DNA from: JADCRZ01 sp965200945
Lineage (GTDB): Bacteria > Bacteroidota > Bacteroidia > Chitinophagales > Chitinophagaceae
NCBI GenBank assembly: GCA_965200945.1
Contig: OZ241749.1
Location: forward strand, 3,038,001-3,102,000
Length of the DNA: 64,000 bases
Direction: 5' to 3'
Positions 25,615 to 34,363 of this stretch are shown one piece after another. Position numbers and translations under genes: made by a program. The notes under the pieces were generated by a model. That model searched no databases. It worked only from the letters and a program-made list of their open reading frames with translations, and was not told where the DNA came from. Numbering within the stretch: the stretch's first letter is position 1; every line of letters starts with the position of its first letter.

Positions 25615-26754
25615 ATGACAAGGGAAGAATACCTGCAATTGTTTGATAAGTACCTGGCCGGCCAGGCCACCCCCGACGAGATAACTCGCGTGATGACGCA
25701 CGCGGATGATTTTGAACTGGCGTCCGGTACCGGCATACCCGCTCCCGACCAGCAAGCCACCGGTGAACGCATCTTTGAGCGGGTCCGGCAGCACACGGGC
25801 CACACCTTACTCCAGCGTTCCCGCAAGCTCTGGTGGGCCGCTGCCGCTGTCGTCGCGGTGCTGATAACCGCAGGATTGTTCATCCAATCTCTTCCTGCGT
25901 CCAACCAAAAAGAGGCCCTTCCGCCTGCGGCAAAAGAAGCAGGCATCCTGCCCGGTTCCAGCAAAGCGACCCTCACGCTGGCGGATGGCCGCCGGATCAT
26001 CCTGAACGACGCGGGCAACGGTACCATCCTGCAAAACAGCCACCTCACCATCACCAAAGAAAAGAACGGGCTTCTCCGTTACTCGGCGACCGCTGAAGGC
26101 GATCGCCGAGTAACGGCCGCACTGAACACCCTCAGTACACCCCGTGGCGGTGAATACAAACTGATCCTGCCGGATGGCACAAGGGTGTGGCTGAATGCCG
26201 CGTCCACGCTCACTTTTCCCGCCTCTTTCAACGGCAGGGAACGCAGCGTGCTCCTCACCGGTGAAGGCTATTTTGAAGTGGCAAAGAACAAGCACAAACC
26301 TTTCAGGGTGAAGTTCCGGGACCAGGAAGTGGAAGTGCTCGGAACCCATTTCGATATCATGGCCTACCCCGATGATGCATCCGCCAAAACCACGCTGATG
26401 GAAGGTTCTGTAAAGATATCGCGCCAGCAGCAGGGCCGGGTGCTGCTGCCCGGTCAGCAGGCCGTGAGCACCGGAGCAGGCTCCGGCTTCCAGGTAGCGC
26501 AGGTAGACCTGCGGGAAGTGATGGCCTGGAAAGACGGCTTTCTGGCCTTCCGCAACACCACCATCCAGTCGATCATGCAACAGGCGGCCCGCTGGTACGA
26601 TGTAGACGTCGTATACCAGGAAGACCTGAACGGAAAGATATTCGGCGGCCGCATCTCGAAATACAGCAACATCTCGGAACTGCTCCACAACCTGGAGCTC
26701 ACCGGTACTATTCACTTTAAAATGGAAGGAAGGAGGGTCACCGTTATGCCATAA
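25615..26754 (+). CDS. FecR-family anti-sigma factor
   Basis: About 379 residues from MTREEYLQLFDKYLAGQATP at 25615; an in-frame ATG at 25588 would add nine residues. A membrane segment (WWAAAAVVAVLITAGLFIQS) is followed by the periplasmic FecR domain with TPRGGEYKLILPDGTRVWLN and LLTGEGYFEVAKNKHK, and a C-terminal STN-like portion. It begins the plus-strand operon with SusC and SusD but is transcribed away from its presumed sigma partner. A perfect 14-bp inverted repeat lies inside the coding sequence at 26076-26116, in the variable segment before the FecR signature. Confidence 0.93.
   Translation: MTREEYLQLFDKYLAGQATPDEITRVMTHADDFELASGTGIPAPDQQATGERIFERVRQHTGHTLLQRSRKLWWAAAAVVAVLITAGLFIQSLPASNQKEALPPAAKEAGILPGSSKATLTLADGRRIILNDAGNGTILQNSHLTITKEKNGLLRYSATAEGDRRVTAALNTLSTPRGGEYKLILPDGTRVWLNAASTLTFPASFNGRERSVLLTGEGYFEVAKNKHKPFRVKFRDQEVEVLGTHFDIMAYPDDASAKTTLMEGSVKISRQQQGRVLLPGQQAVSTGAGSGFQVAQVDLREVMAWKDGFLAFRNTTIQSIMQQAARWYDVDVVYQEDLNGKIFGGRISKYSNISELLHNLELTGTIHFKMEGRRVTVMP
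26076..26116 (+). repeat. Perfect 14-bp inverted repeat inside fecR
   Basis: CCGTTACTCGGCGA at 26076-26089 and TCGCCGAGTAACGG at 26103-26116 are exact complements around a 13-nt loop. The hairpin is inside the FecR coding frame and encodes roughly RYSATAEGDRRVTAA. It has no T-run, so it is not an intrinsic terminator; it could slow ribosomes, modulate mRNA decay or be a mark of a past insertion. Confidence 0.7.
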
Positions 26755-26770
26755 AAAACCTGCAACACAG

Positions 26771-26848
26771 GCCCGGCCAACGGAACAAAGATCACCAGGA
26801 ACGCTGCGAACGCTCCCGGTGATAACAGCTTCGGGAAGCCGGCCGGGT
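26771..26848 (+). promoter_or_regulatory. Nested hairpin in the fecR-susC spacer
   Basis: The 145-nt spacer holds GCCCGGCC (26771-26778), which pairs with GGCCGGGT (26841-26848), and within it ATCACC (26791-26796) pairs with GGTGAT (26818-26823). The spacers between fecR and susC in the other two loci are much shorter (33 and 50 nt) and lack this. No T-run follows. It may be a leader structure that sets the ratio of regulator to transporter; this is inferred from position. Confidence 0.4.
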
Positions 26849-26899
26849 CTTTCACCTGTCTGATTCGGTCAATCAATTAGTAAATAACCCAACGTTCAA

Positions 26900-29800
26900 A
26901 TGTACACATTTTTTACCGCGGTCACCCCGTGGAACGCCCCCGGCATCCCCCTTAAATTCATCAGGATAATGAAACTGACGATCGTTTTACTGGTAGTGAG
27001 CCTGATGCAGGTGAGTGCCGCCGGCTACTCGCAGAAAGTGAGCCTCAACGTGCGGCATACCGCCCTCGACCAGGTGCTCGACAACCTCAGCCAGCAAAGC
27101 GGCTACAGCTTTCTCTACAACTCCCTCATGCTGAAAGCGGCGCGCCCCGTGAACCTGACGGTGCGCAACCAGCCCCTGTCTGAAGTACTGGCGCAATGCT
27201 TCAAAGACCAGCCCCTCTCCTACGTGATCAACGGAACCACGGTGGTCATCAAACTCAAAGACGAACTCGCTACTTCCTCACCGCCTCCGCCGGATCCGGT
27301 AGTGGTAGCCGGACTGGTCACAGACGCGAAGGGACAACCGCTGGCAGATGTTTCCATCAAGATCAAGAGCAGCGTGTCGGGCGTGGTCACCAACAGGGAA
27401 GGCCGCTATTCCATCCGCCTGCAGGATGGCAACAGCATACTCGTGTTCAGTTTCGTGGGGTATACCACCCAGGAAGTACCGGCCGGCAACCGGCAGCAGA
27501 TCGATATTACCCTGCAGGAGCAGCCTTCCTCGCTCAACGAAGTGGTGGTAGTGGGCTACGGCACGCAGCAGAAAAAAGACCTTACCTCCGCCGTATCTTC
27601 TGTAAAAGGGAAAGACATCGAGAACCTGCCCGTGGCAACACCCCAGTCACTCATCCAGGGCCGCGCTTCGGGCATCCAGGTGGTGCAGAACTCCGGCGCG
27701 CCGGGCAGCGCCGTCACCGTCCGCATCCGCGGCACCACCTCCATCAACGCCGGCAACGACCCGCTGTACATCGTCGACGGCGTACCGGTGGAATCGGGCA
27801 CGCTCAACAGCATCAGCCTGTCGGGCAGCCAGACCTCCGCCCTCTCTGCCATCAGCGCCGACGACATCGAATCCATGGAAGTGCTCAAAGACGCCGGCGC
27901 ACTCGCCATCTATGGCTCGAGGGCGGCCAACGGCGTGGTGCTCATCACCACCAAACACGGTAAAAAAGGCGGCACTACCTATAACCTCAATTACTACCAC
28001 GGCTGGCAGCAGGACAACAAGAACAACCGCATCAAGATGATGAACAGCCAGCAGGCCATCGACCTGATCGAGGAAGGCAGGGCCAACTCCCTCAGCGACG
28101 GGGTCACTTCCCTATACGGCTTTTTATTGCCTGCGCCCGACGGCACCGTGGCCAACACCAACTGGCAGGACGCGCTGTTCAGAACTGCGCCCATCTCCAA
28201 CTATGAAGTGGCTGTGAGAGGCGGCGAGAACAAACTCCGCTTCTCGCTCAGCGGCAGCTACCTCGACCAGGACGGCATTATCATCCGCTCCAGTTTCAAA
28301 AGAGGCACGGGCCGGCTGAACCTCGATTACGATGCCTCCAGCAAGTTGAAATTCGGCACCAACATCTCTGTCTCCCGCTATACCAACCAGCGGGTCTCCA
28401 CCGAAGACGGCGGCACTTCCATCCTGCAGGTAGCCCTGAAAAAATCTCCGTCCCTGCCCATCTACAATCCGGACGGATCCTACTACCAGGGTGATGTGTC
28501 GGGCTTTATCAACCCGGTGGCTTTTGCCAACAAGGTAAAATACGAAAACCAGGTATCTTCCGTGATCGGCAACATCTATGGAGAATATACCTTTATTCCC
28601 CGGCTCACGTTCCGCACCACTTTCGGTGTCGACTATGCATCGGTGGTAGACCAGTTCTTTCAGCCTTCGGATGCGGTGCGCAACGGCACCGCCAGCGGAC
28701 AGGCCTTCTCTTCCACCGTTGACGGATGGATCAACGAGAACACCCTTAACTATGCAAAAGACCTGGGCAATCATCACCTCACCGGGCTGCTCGGTTACAG
28801 CGTACAGGAAAGAAGCTCCTTCGCCATCAACGCCGCGGGAACGCAGTATGCCACCAACAACATCTACACGCTGAACGCAGCGGTGCTGCCTACTACGGCC
28901 AGCACCAACACGTCGGCTTACGGACTCACTTCCGCATTCGGCAGGCTGGGCTATAATTATGCAGATAAATTTTTGCTGGAAGCCACGGCCCGGCGCGACG
29001 GCTCTTCCCGTTTCGGCGCCAACAAGCGCTACGCCATCTTCCCGGCCATATCCACCGCCTGGCGCATCTCGAAAGAACCGTTCTGGGCCCGCGCCGATGT
29101 GGTCAACGACCTGAAGCTGCGCGCCAGCATCGGCAAAACCGGCAACCAGACCATCGGCGACTATACCGCCCAGGGACAGTATGCTACCGGTGCGGGTTAT
29201 GTAGGACAAAGCGGCATCTACCTGAGCACCATTCCCAATCCGGAACTTACCTGGGAGACTACCCTGCAATACAATGCAGGGCTCGATGTCTCGCTGTGGC
29301 GCTCGAGGGTGACACTGAACGTGGATGCCTATGTGAAGAACACATCGAATCTGCTGCTGAATGTTCCGCTGCCCAACACATCGGGTTTTGGATCGGTGCT
29401 GCAAAACATCGGCTCCACGCAGAACCGCGGACTGGAATTCAACCTGAACACGGTGAACCTCAACAAAAAGGATTTCGACTGGAGCAGCAATTTCAACATT
29501 TCGTTTAACCGCAACAAGGTCACCAAACTGTACAACGGCGCCAGCAACATCATCATTACCACCGGATCAGGAACTACCGGTTCGCTGCAGTCGTACAGCA
29601 TTCTGCAGGTGGGCCAGCCGATCGGCAGCTTTTACGGCTGGCGCGAACTGGGCGTATATACCAATTCCACCGACAATGGAAAACGCATTACCAATACCAG
29701 CACCGGCACGAACGGCTATATCTTCAAAGGTGGGGACATGATCTTTGTGGATAACAACAACAACGGCACCATCGACAACGACGACCGCATGATCATAGGC

Positions 29801-30307
29801 AATGCACAGCCGAAGTTCACCGGCGGATTTTCCAATACGCTCCGTTACAAGAACTTTGATCTCAACATCCTGATGACGTTCAGCTACGGCAACGACATCG
29901 TGAGCGGAACGCGGTATGCGGCAGAGTCGGCCACCGGGTTCAACAGCTCGCTCACCCTGCTGCGGCGCTGGAAGAATGAAGGCGATGTTACGGACGTTCC
30001 CAGGGCCAGCTATACCGACCCTGCAGGCAACCGGCGCTTCTCGAACCGCTGGATCGAAGACGGCTCGTACCTGCGCGGCAAGAATGTTACGCTGGGCTAC
30101 CATTTCCGGAACAGCCTGCTCGGCAAAGCCAGCATCAAGTCGTGCAGGATCTACCTCACGGCGCAGAACCTCTTCACCATCACCCATTACAGCGGCTACG
30201 ACCCCGAGGCCAGCGCTTTCAACAGCGGCGTTACCAACATCGGCATCGACCAGGGCACCTATCCGCAATACCGGGCTTTCATAGCCGGCATCAGTGCAGG
30301 ATTTTAA
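26900..30307 (+). CDS. SusC-type TonB-dependent transporter with STN signalling domain
   Basis: 1135 residues from the ATG at 26900; initiation at MKLTIVLLVVSLMQVSA (residue 24, position 26969) would give a more usual signal peptide. Then STN domain (about 46-118, with SLNVRHTALDQVLDNLSQQS), carboxypeptidase-regulatory-like domain (about 134-207), EVVVVGYGTQQKKDLTSAV (214-232), plug and barrel; the protein ends GISAGF with the terminal Phe of an outer-membrane signal. FecR lies upstream and SusD begins 12 nt downstream. The operon also encodes a fucosidase, so a fucose-containing glycan is a plausible substrate. Confidence 0.95.
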   Translation: MYTFFTAVTPWNAPGIPLKFIRIMKLTIVLLVVSLMQVSAAGYSQKVSLNVRHTALDQVLDNLSQQSGYSFLYNSLMLKAARPVNLTVRNQPLSEVLAQCFKDQPLSYVINGTTVVIKLKDELATSSPPPPDPVVVAGLVTDAKGQPLADVSIKIKSSVSGVVTNREGRYSIRLQDGNSILVFSFVGYTTQEVPAGNRQQIDITLQEQPSSLNEVVVVGYGTQQKKDLTSAVSSVKGKDIENLPVATPQSLIQGRASGIQVVQNSGAPGSAVTVRIRGTTSINAGNDPLYIVDGVPVESGTLNSISLSGSQTSALSAISADDIESMEVLKDAGALAIYGSRAANGVVLITTKHGKKGGTTYNLNYYHGWQQDNKNNRIKMMNSQQAIDLIEEGRANSLSDGVTSLYGFLLPAPDGTVANTNWQDALFRTAPISNYEVAVRGGENKLRFSLSGSYLDQDGIIIRSSFKRGTGRLNLDYDASSKLKFGTNISVSRYTNQRVSTEDGGTSILQVALKKSPSLPIYNPDGSYYQGDVSGFINPVAFANKVKYENQVSSVIGNIYGEYTFIPRLTFRTTFGVDYASVVDQFFQPSDAVRNGTASGQAFSSTVDGWINENTLNYAKDLGNHHLTGLLGYSVQERSSFAINAAGTQYATNNIYTLNAAVLPTTASTNTSAYGLTSAFGRLGYNYADKFLLEATARRDGSSRFGANKRYAIFPAISTAWRISKEPFWARADVVNDLKLRASIGKTGNQTIGDYTAQGQYATGAGYVGQSGIYLSTIPNPELTWETTLQYNAGLDVSLWRSRVTLNVDAYVKNTSNLLLNVPLPNTSGFGSVLQNIGSTQNRGLEFNLNTVNLNKKDFDWSSNFNISFNRNKVTKLYNGASNIIITTGSGTTGSLQSYSILQVGQPIGSFYGWRELGVYTNSTDNGKRITNTSTGTNGYIFKGGDMIFVDNNNNGTIDNDDRMIIGNAQPKFTGGFSNTLRYKNFDLNILMTFSYGNDIVSGTRYAAESATGFNSSLTLLRRWKNEGDVTDVPRASYTDPAGNRRFSNRWIEDGSYLRGKNVTLGYHFRNSLLGKASIKSCRIYLTAQNLFTITHYSGYDPEASAFNSGVTNIGIDQGTYPQYRAFIAGISAGF

Positions 30308-30318
30308 ATCAACGTACC

Positions 30319-31713
30319 ATGACCATCAAACACACCATCATATTTCTCTGTCTCTGTGCAGCGGCCTGCACAAAGGTCACCGACCAGGTGCCCGACAGCA
30401 TCATTACGCCTTCCAATTTCTATAAAACAGCCTCCGATGCCGACAACGCCATCAATGCCTGCTACGATGCGCTGCAGGGGAGCCCGGCCAATTTCGAGAT
30501 CTGGGGCGACGGCCGCACCGACATGCTGGCCAGCACCGACCGCTCCAGCGGGTCCGACCTGCAGGTGACCAGTGGCAACGTGGCATCCAACAACGACTAT
30601 GTAAGCTGGAATGCCCTCTACTCGGGCATCAACCGCTGCAACAGCGTGATCAAGAATGTTCCGAACATCACCGACCCGGCGATTGCCAGCCGCAAAGACC
30701 GGATCATGGGCGAAGCTTATTTCCTGCGGGCGCTTTTTGATTTCTACCTGGCACGCACATACGAAAATGCCCCGCTGCTGCTGCAGCCGTATGAAGACCT
30801 GAGCAGCGATTTTTTCCCGAAGAACAGCGACCGCGCCACCATCTTCGCGCAGGTGGAAAAAGACCTGAAGATGGCCGAGCCCCTGGTGCCCGACCTGCCG
30901 TTCAGCACCACGATCGAAAACAAGGGCAAGACCACCAAAGCCGCGATCCGGAGTACCCTGACCGACCTGTTCCTGTGGGAGAAAAAATACCAAAAAGCAG
31001 CGGACGCCGCAGCCCTGGTGATCGGCAGCCCGGCCGGCTACAGCCTGGTATCCGGCGCCAATTTCGCCACCATATTTACGGCAAAGAATACCAGCGAGTC
31101 TATCCTCGAAGTGCAGTTCAACTATTCATATCTCGAAGGGAACAGCAATGGCATTACCGACCTGTTCCTGCCGCTCGGGGGTACTATTACGGCGGGCAAT
31201 CTGCGCTACCAGCCTTCCACGGCGCTGCTGAATGCGCTGCCGGCAAATGACCTGCGTTCTTCGATCACCTACAAAAATACCGGCGCCGCTCCGGCGCCGT
31301 TCCGGGATGCCAACAAACTTTATATCGCAAAATATCCCGGCACAATGGTGGGCACCGTGGTGTACCAGGATGCCAACCGGATCATATACCGGCTCGCCGA
31401 GATCATCCTGTTCAGGGCCGAGGCACTGAACGAACTGGGACAAACCGCAGCGGCTATCCCACTGCTCAACCAAGTGAGGACCCGGGCGGGCATTGCCAAT
31501 ACCACTGCTGTGAGCCAGGCGGACGTACGGCTTGCGATAGAGCGGGAGCGGTTTGCGGAGCTGGCCTACGAAGGCAAGCGGTACTACGACCTGGTAAGAA
31601 CAGGACGCTATGCCGCGGTCACCGGCTACACCAACGCCAACTGGCTGCGCTGGCCGCTGCCCTCCGGAGAGGTCACCAGAAACCCCAACCTTGTACAAAA
31701 CCCCGGCTATTAA
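30319..31713 (+). CDS. SusD/RagB-family glycan-binding lipoprotein
   Basis: 464 residues from the ATG at 30319, 12 nt after SusC; the open frame extends upstream into SusC but that part is shadow. Lipoprotein signal MTIKHTIIFLCLCAAACTK, followed by VPDSIITPSNFYKTASDADN. The C-terminal part has LAYEGKRYYDLVRTGRY and WPLPSGEV, with the ending LVQNPGY, all typical of SusD. It is shorter than the other SusD proteins in the window (511 to 592). It partners the SusC protein upstream and is followed after one base by a Calx-beta lipoprotein gene. Confidence 0.95.
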   Translation: MTIKHTIIFLCLCAAACTKVTDQVPDSIITPSNFYKTASDADNAINACYDALQGSPANFEIWGDGRTDMLASTDRSSGSDLQVTSGNVASNNDYVSWNALYSGINRCNSVIKNVPNITDPAIASRKDRIMGEAYFLRALFDFYLARTYENAPLLLQPYEDLSSDFFPKNSDRATIFAQVEKDLKMAEPLVPDLPFSTTIENKGKTTKAAIRSTLTDLFLWEKKYQKAADAAALVIGSPAGYSLVSGANFATIFTAKNTSESILEVQFNYSYLEGNSNGITDLFLPLGGTITAGNLRYQPSTALLNALPANDLRSSITYKNTGAAPAPFRDANKLYIAKYPGTMVGTVVYQDANRIIYRLAEIILFRAEALNELGQTAAAIPLLNQVRTRAGIANTTAVSQADVRLAIERERFAELAYEGKRYYDLVRTGRYAAVTGYTNANWLRWPLPSGEVTRNPNLVQNPGY

Positions 31714-31714
31714 T

Positions 31715-32200
31715 ATGAAAACAATACACATGTTCCGATCCATCGCTGCCTGTCTGCTTGTGTTGCTGGTTGTCAGCGGCTGCAAAAAAGACGAGACCTA
31801 TCCGCCGGTGTCCGATCTCATCTACATCACGTCAACGGCCATTACCGGTTCAGGCAGTACCGCATCTACTACCATCACCAATTCCGCTACAGGCAAGGTG
31901 TCGGTTACGCCGGCCACGGCAAGGGTGTATGTGAATACGCCAAAAACCGTCGATGTAACGGTCACCTATACCCTGTCGGGCACCGCGGTGGCAGGCACCA
32001 ACTATACCGTGCCGAACCCGGCCAGCATCACGATACCGGCGGGCAAGTGGTATGCGGATATCCAGATCCCGGTGATCAACGCGACGCTGCTGGCCAGTCG
32101 CACCCTTATCATCACGCTGGCAACCGCGAGCAACAACACACAGATCGGCATCGGCACCGACCGCAACTACAAAAACTTTACGTATACCCTCACCAATTAA
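31715..32200 (+). CDS. Small surface lipoprotein with a Calx-beta-like domain
   Basis: 161 residues. Signal MKTIHMFRSIAACLLVLLVVSGCKK with lipidation at Cys in VVSGC. The rest is a single beta-sandwich with the repeating Calx-beta pattern: VTYTLSGTAVAGTNYTV, then PASITIPAGKWYADIQIPV and TLIITLATASN. The start codon comes one base after the SusD stop (TAATATG), which indicates tight coupling. Small lipoproteins behind SusD often act as accessory glycan-binding proteins on the cell surface (SusE/F-like position), so a binding role is likely though not shown. No catalytic residues are apparent. Confidence 0.8.
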   Translation: MKTIHMFRSIAACLLVLLVVSGCKKDETYPPVSDLIYITSTAITGSGSTASTTITNSATGKVSVTPATARVYVNTPKTVDVTVTYTLSGTAVAGTNYTVPNPASITIPAGKWYADIQIPVINATLLASRTLIITLATASNNTQIGIGTDRNYKNFTYTLTN

Positions 32201-32206
32201 CCGCGT

Positions 32207-34192
32207 ATGAAGACCCGCATCTGCATTTTCCTCAGCCTGTTCAACTTCATTCACGCCTATGCGCAGACGCAGCAGTCAACCGAAGTGGATATCTGTGTGT
32301 ATGGTGGCACGGCCGCCGGCGTGATCGCCGCCTATACCGCGCAGAAAATGCACAAGACCGTGCTGCTGATAGAGCCGGGACAACGCCTGGGGGGCCTCTC
32401 CAGCGGCGGACTGGGCTACACCGATATCGGCAACAAATACGTGGTGACCGGGCTGGCCCATGATTTCTACCGGCGCGTAGGGCAGCATTACGGCAAGTTT
32501 GAACAATGGACCTTCGAGCCCAGGGTAGCCGACTCCCTGTTCCGCGATTATGTAAAGAGAGGGAACCTCAAAGTCCTGTTCGGCCGGCGGCTGAAGAGGG
32601 TAGTTAAAACCGGCCAATCGATCCAGTCTGTTGAGCTGGAACCTTCCGGCGGGGCTGGCGGATCGATGACGGTGAAAGCGAAGGAGTTCATCGACTGCAC
32701 CTATGAGGGCGACGTGATGGCCAGGGCAGGGGTGAGCTACACCACCGGCAGGGAAGCCAATGCCACCTACAATGAAACAGTGAACGGTGTGCAGATGAAA
32801 GACAAACACCAGTTCCCGGATGGCATCGACCCATACAAGGTGCCGGGCAAGCCGGAATCGGGTTTGTTGTGGGGCGTCAGTGCCGAATCACTCAAAGAAA
32901 CGGGTACGGGCGACAACAAGATACAGTCGTACAATTTCAGGATCTGTCTCTCGAACGACCCGTCCAACCGGATCGGGATCACGCGGCCTACCGGTTATGA
33001 TTCCACGAAATATGAACTGCTGCTGCGGTACCTGGCGGCCAGGCCGAGCAAGGATCTCTGGGGTTTTCTCAAGATGGACCTGATGCCCAATCACAAAACG
33101 GACATCAACAACAACGGCCCCTTCTCTACGGACATGATCGGGATGAACTATGGCTATCCCGACGGCGACTATGCCACCCGGGAAAAGATCATCAGTGACC
33201 ATGTAACCTATACGAAAGGGCTGCTCTACTTCATCGGGCACGATGCCCGGATGCCCGCGCACCTGCGCACGCTGATGCAGGAATGGGGCTACCCGAAAGA
33301 TGAGTATCCCGACTCGGATCACTGGACAACCCAGCTTTATGTGCGCGAGGCGCGCCGCATGCTGGGCGCCTACGTGATGACCCAGGCCAACTGCCAGGGC
33401 CGGGAAGTGGTGCCCGACGGCATCGGCATGGCCGCCTATACCATGGACTCGCACAATGCCGAGCGCCTCGTGGTCAACGGCATGGTGAAGAACGAAGGCG
33501 ACGTGCAGCTGCATGGCGTGAAGCCGTACCCGGTCTCTTACCGGTCCATCATCCCCAAAGCCACCGAATGCAGCAACCTGCTGGTGCCCGTGTGCCTCTC
33601 CGCCAGTCACATGGCCTACGGCTCCATCCGCATGGAGCCCGTGTTCATGGTGCTGAGCCAGTCTGCCGCCCTGGCTGCCTGCCAGGCGATCGATGCCAGA
33701 CAAACCGTGCAACAGGTAGATGTAAAGCAACTGCAGCATCACCTGAAAACAGACCCGCTGGCCGATGGCAGCACAGCGGAGATCCTGGTAGACAACGACG
33801 ACCGGGAGCAGGTAACGGTGAAGGGTAGCTGGAAAGCCGAAGGAGACGGCGGCTATGGCCCCTCCTTCCTGACCGATTCAACGGGTGCAACCGGCGAAGT
33901 CACCTTCACGCCAACGATTCAGAAAGCCGGCCGCTACGAAGTATACACCTATTATCCCAAACTGGCCCATGCAGCCACCATCACAAAGGTCACCATCTTC
34001 GATGGACGTAACACGCTGCAAAAAACACTCGACAAAAACAAGATCATAGTTGTCGGACAAACCTCCGGCGAATGGATCTCTTTGGGAACGGCCGACCTCC
34101 CCGCCGGCAAAAAAGCTTCGGTGAAGATTTCGAACGAAGGCGCAGACGGCGTAGTGGTAGCGGATGCGGTGTTGTTTGTACCGGTGAAGTAG
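32207..34192 (+). CDS. FAD-dependent oxidoreductase with C-terminal golvesin/xanthan-lyase-like domain
   Basis: 661 residues with signal peptide (1-20, ending HAYAQ). The dinucleotide fold is DICVYGGTAAGVIAAYTAQK with the acidic residue in LLIEP (residues 28-57), then RLGGLSSGGLG, the pattern of FAD_oxidored (PF12831-type) proteins. The catalytic part ends near 520; from about 545 a beta-sandwich (VKGSWKAEGDGGYGPSF, then YEVYTYYPK, GEWISLGT, VVADAVLFV) matches the domain seen at the C terminus of golvesin and of some xanthan lyases, probably carbohydrate-binding. Database entries for such proteins are often mislabelled xanthan lyase. It begins 6 nt after the Calx-beta gene. The substrate oxidised is unknown; a periplasmic sugar oxidation is one possibility. 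Confidence 0.8.
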   Translation: MKTRICIFLSLFNFIHAYAQTQQSTEVDICVYGGTAAGVIAAYTAQKMHKTVLLIEPGQRLGGLSSGGLGYTDIGNKYVVTGLAHDFYRRVGQHYGKFEQWTFEPRVADSLFRDYVKRGNLKVLFGRRLKRVVKTGQSIQSVELEPSGGAGGSMTVKAKEFIDCTYEGDVMARAGVSYTTGREANATYNETVNGVQMKDKHQFPDGIDPYKVPGKPESGLLWGVSAESLKETGTGDNKIQSYNFRICLSNDPSNRIGITRPTGYDSTKYELLLRYLAARPSKDLWGFLKMDLMPNHKTDINNNGPFSTDMIGMNYGYPDGDYATREKIISDHVTYTKGLLYFIGHDARMPAHLRTLMQEWGYPKDEYPDSDHWTTQLYVREARRMLGAYVMTQANCQGREVVPDGIGMAAYTMDSHNAERLVVNGMVKNEGDVQLHGVKPYPVSYRSIIPKATECSNLLVPVCLSASHMAYGSIRMEPVFMVLSQSAALAACQAIDARQTVQQVDVKQLQHHLKTDPLADGSTAEILVDNDDREQVTVKGSWKAEGDGGYGPSFLTDSTGATGEVTFTPTIQKAGRYEVYTYYPKLAHAATITKVTIFDGRNTLQKTLDKNKIIVVGQTSGEWISLGTADLPAGKKASVKISNEGADGVVVADAVLFVPVK

Positions 34193-34196
34193 CAAG

Positions 34197-34306
34197 TGCC
34201 TGAACGAGGATTTATCGGATGTAAAAGATTATCCGGACAGTAAATTTGATCCTGCTCATCCATTATCAGGACAATAAGAAAGATCCTCCTGATCCAGGTT
34301 CAGACA
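34197..34306. repeat. REP-like inverted-repeat element (TGTCTGAACC family)
   Basis: TGCCTGAACGAGGATT (34197-34212) is complementary at 12 of 16 positions to 34291-34306, whose reverse reads TGTCTGAACCTGGATC. The interior is rich in GGATT/AATCC-like words (TTATCCGGAC, ATTATCAGGAC). The same arm occurs alone at 37200-37216 and as a complete inverted pair at 55038-55175. It fills most of the spacer between the oxidoreductase and amidohydrolase genes. Confidence 0.55.
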
Positions 34307-34363
34307 AAAATGGCCTAAGCCACTTTTTCCGATTTCCTGTATCTTCCCCTAAATTCCTGCTGC

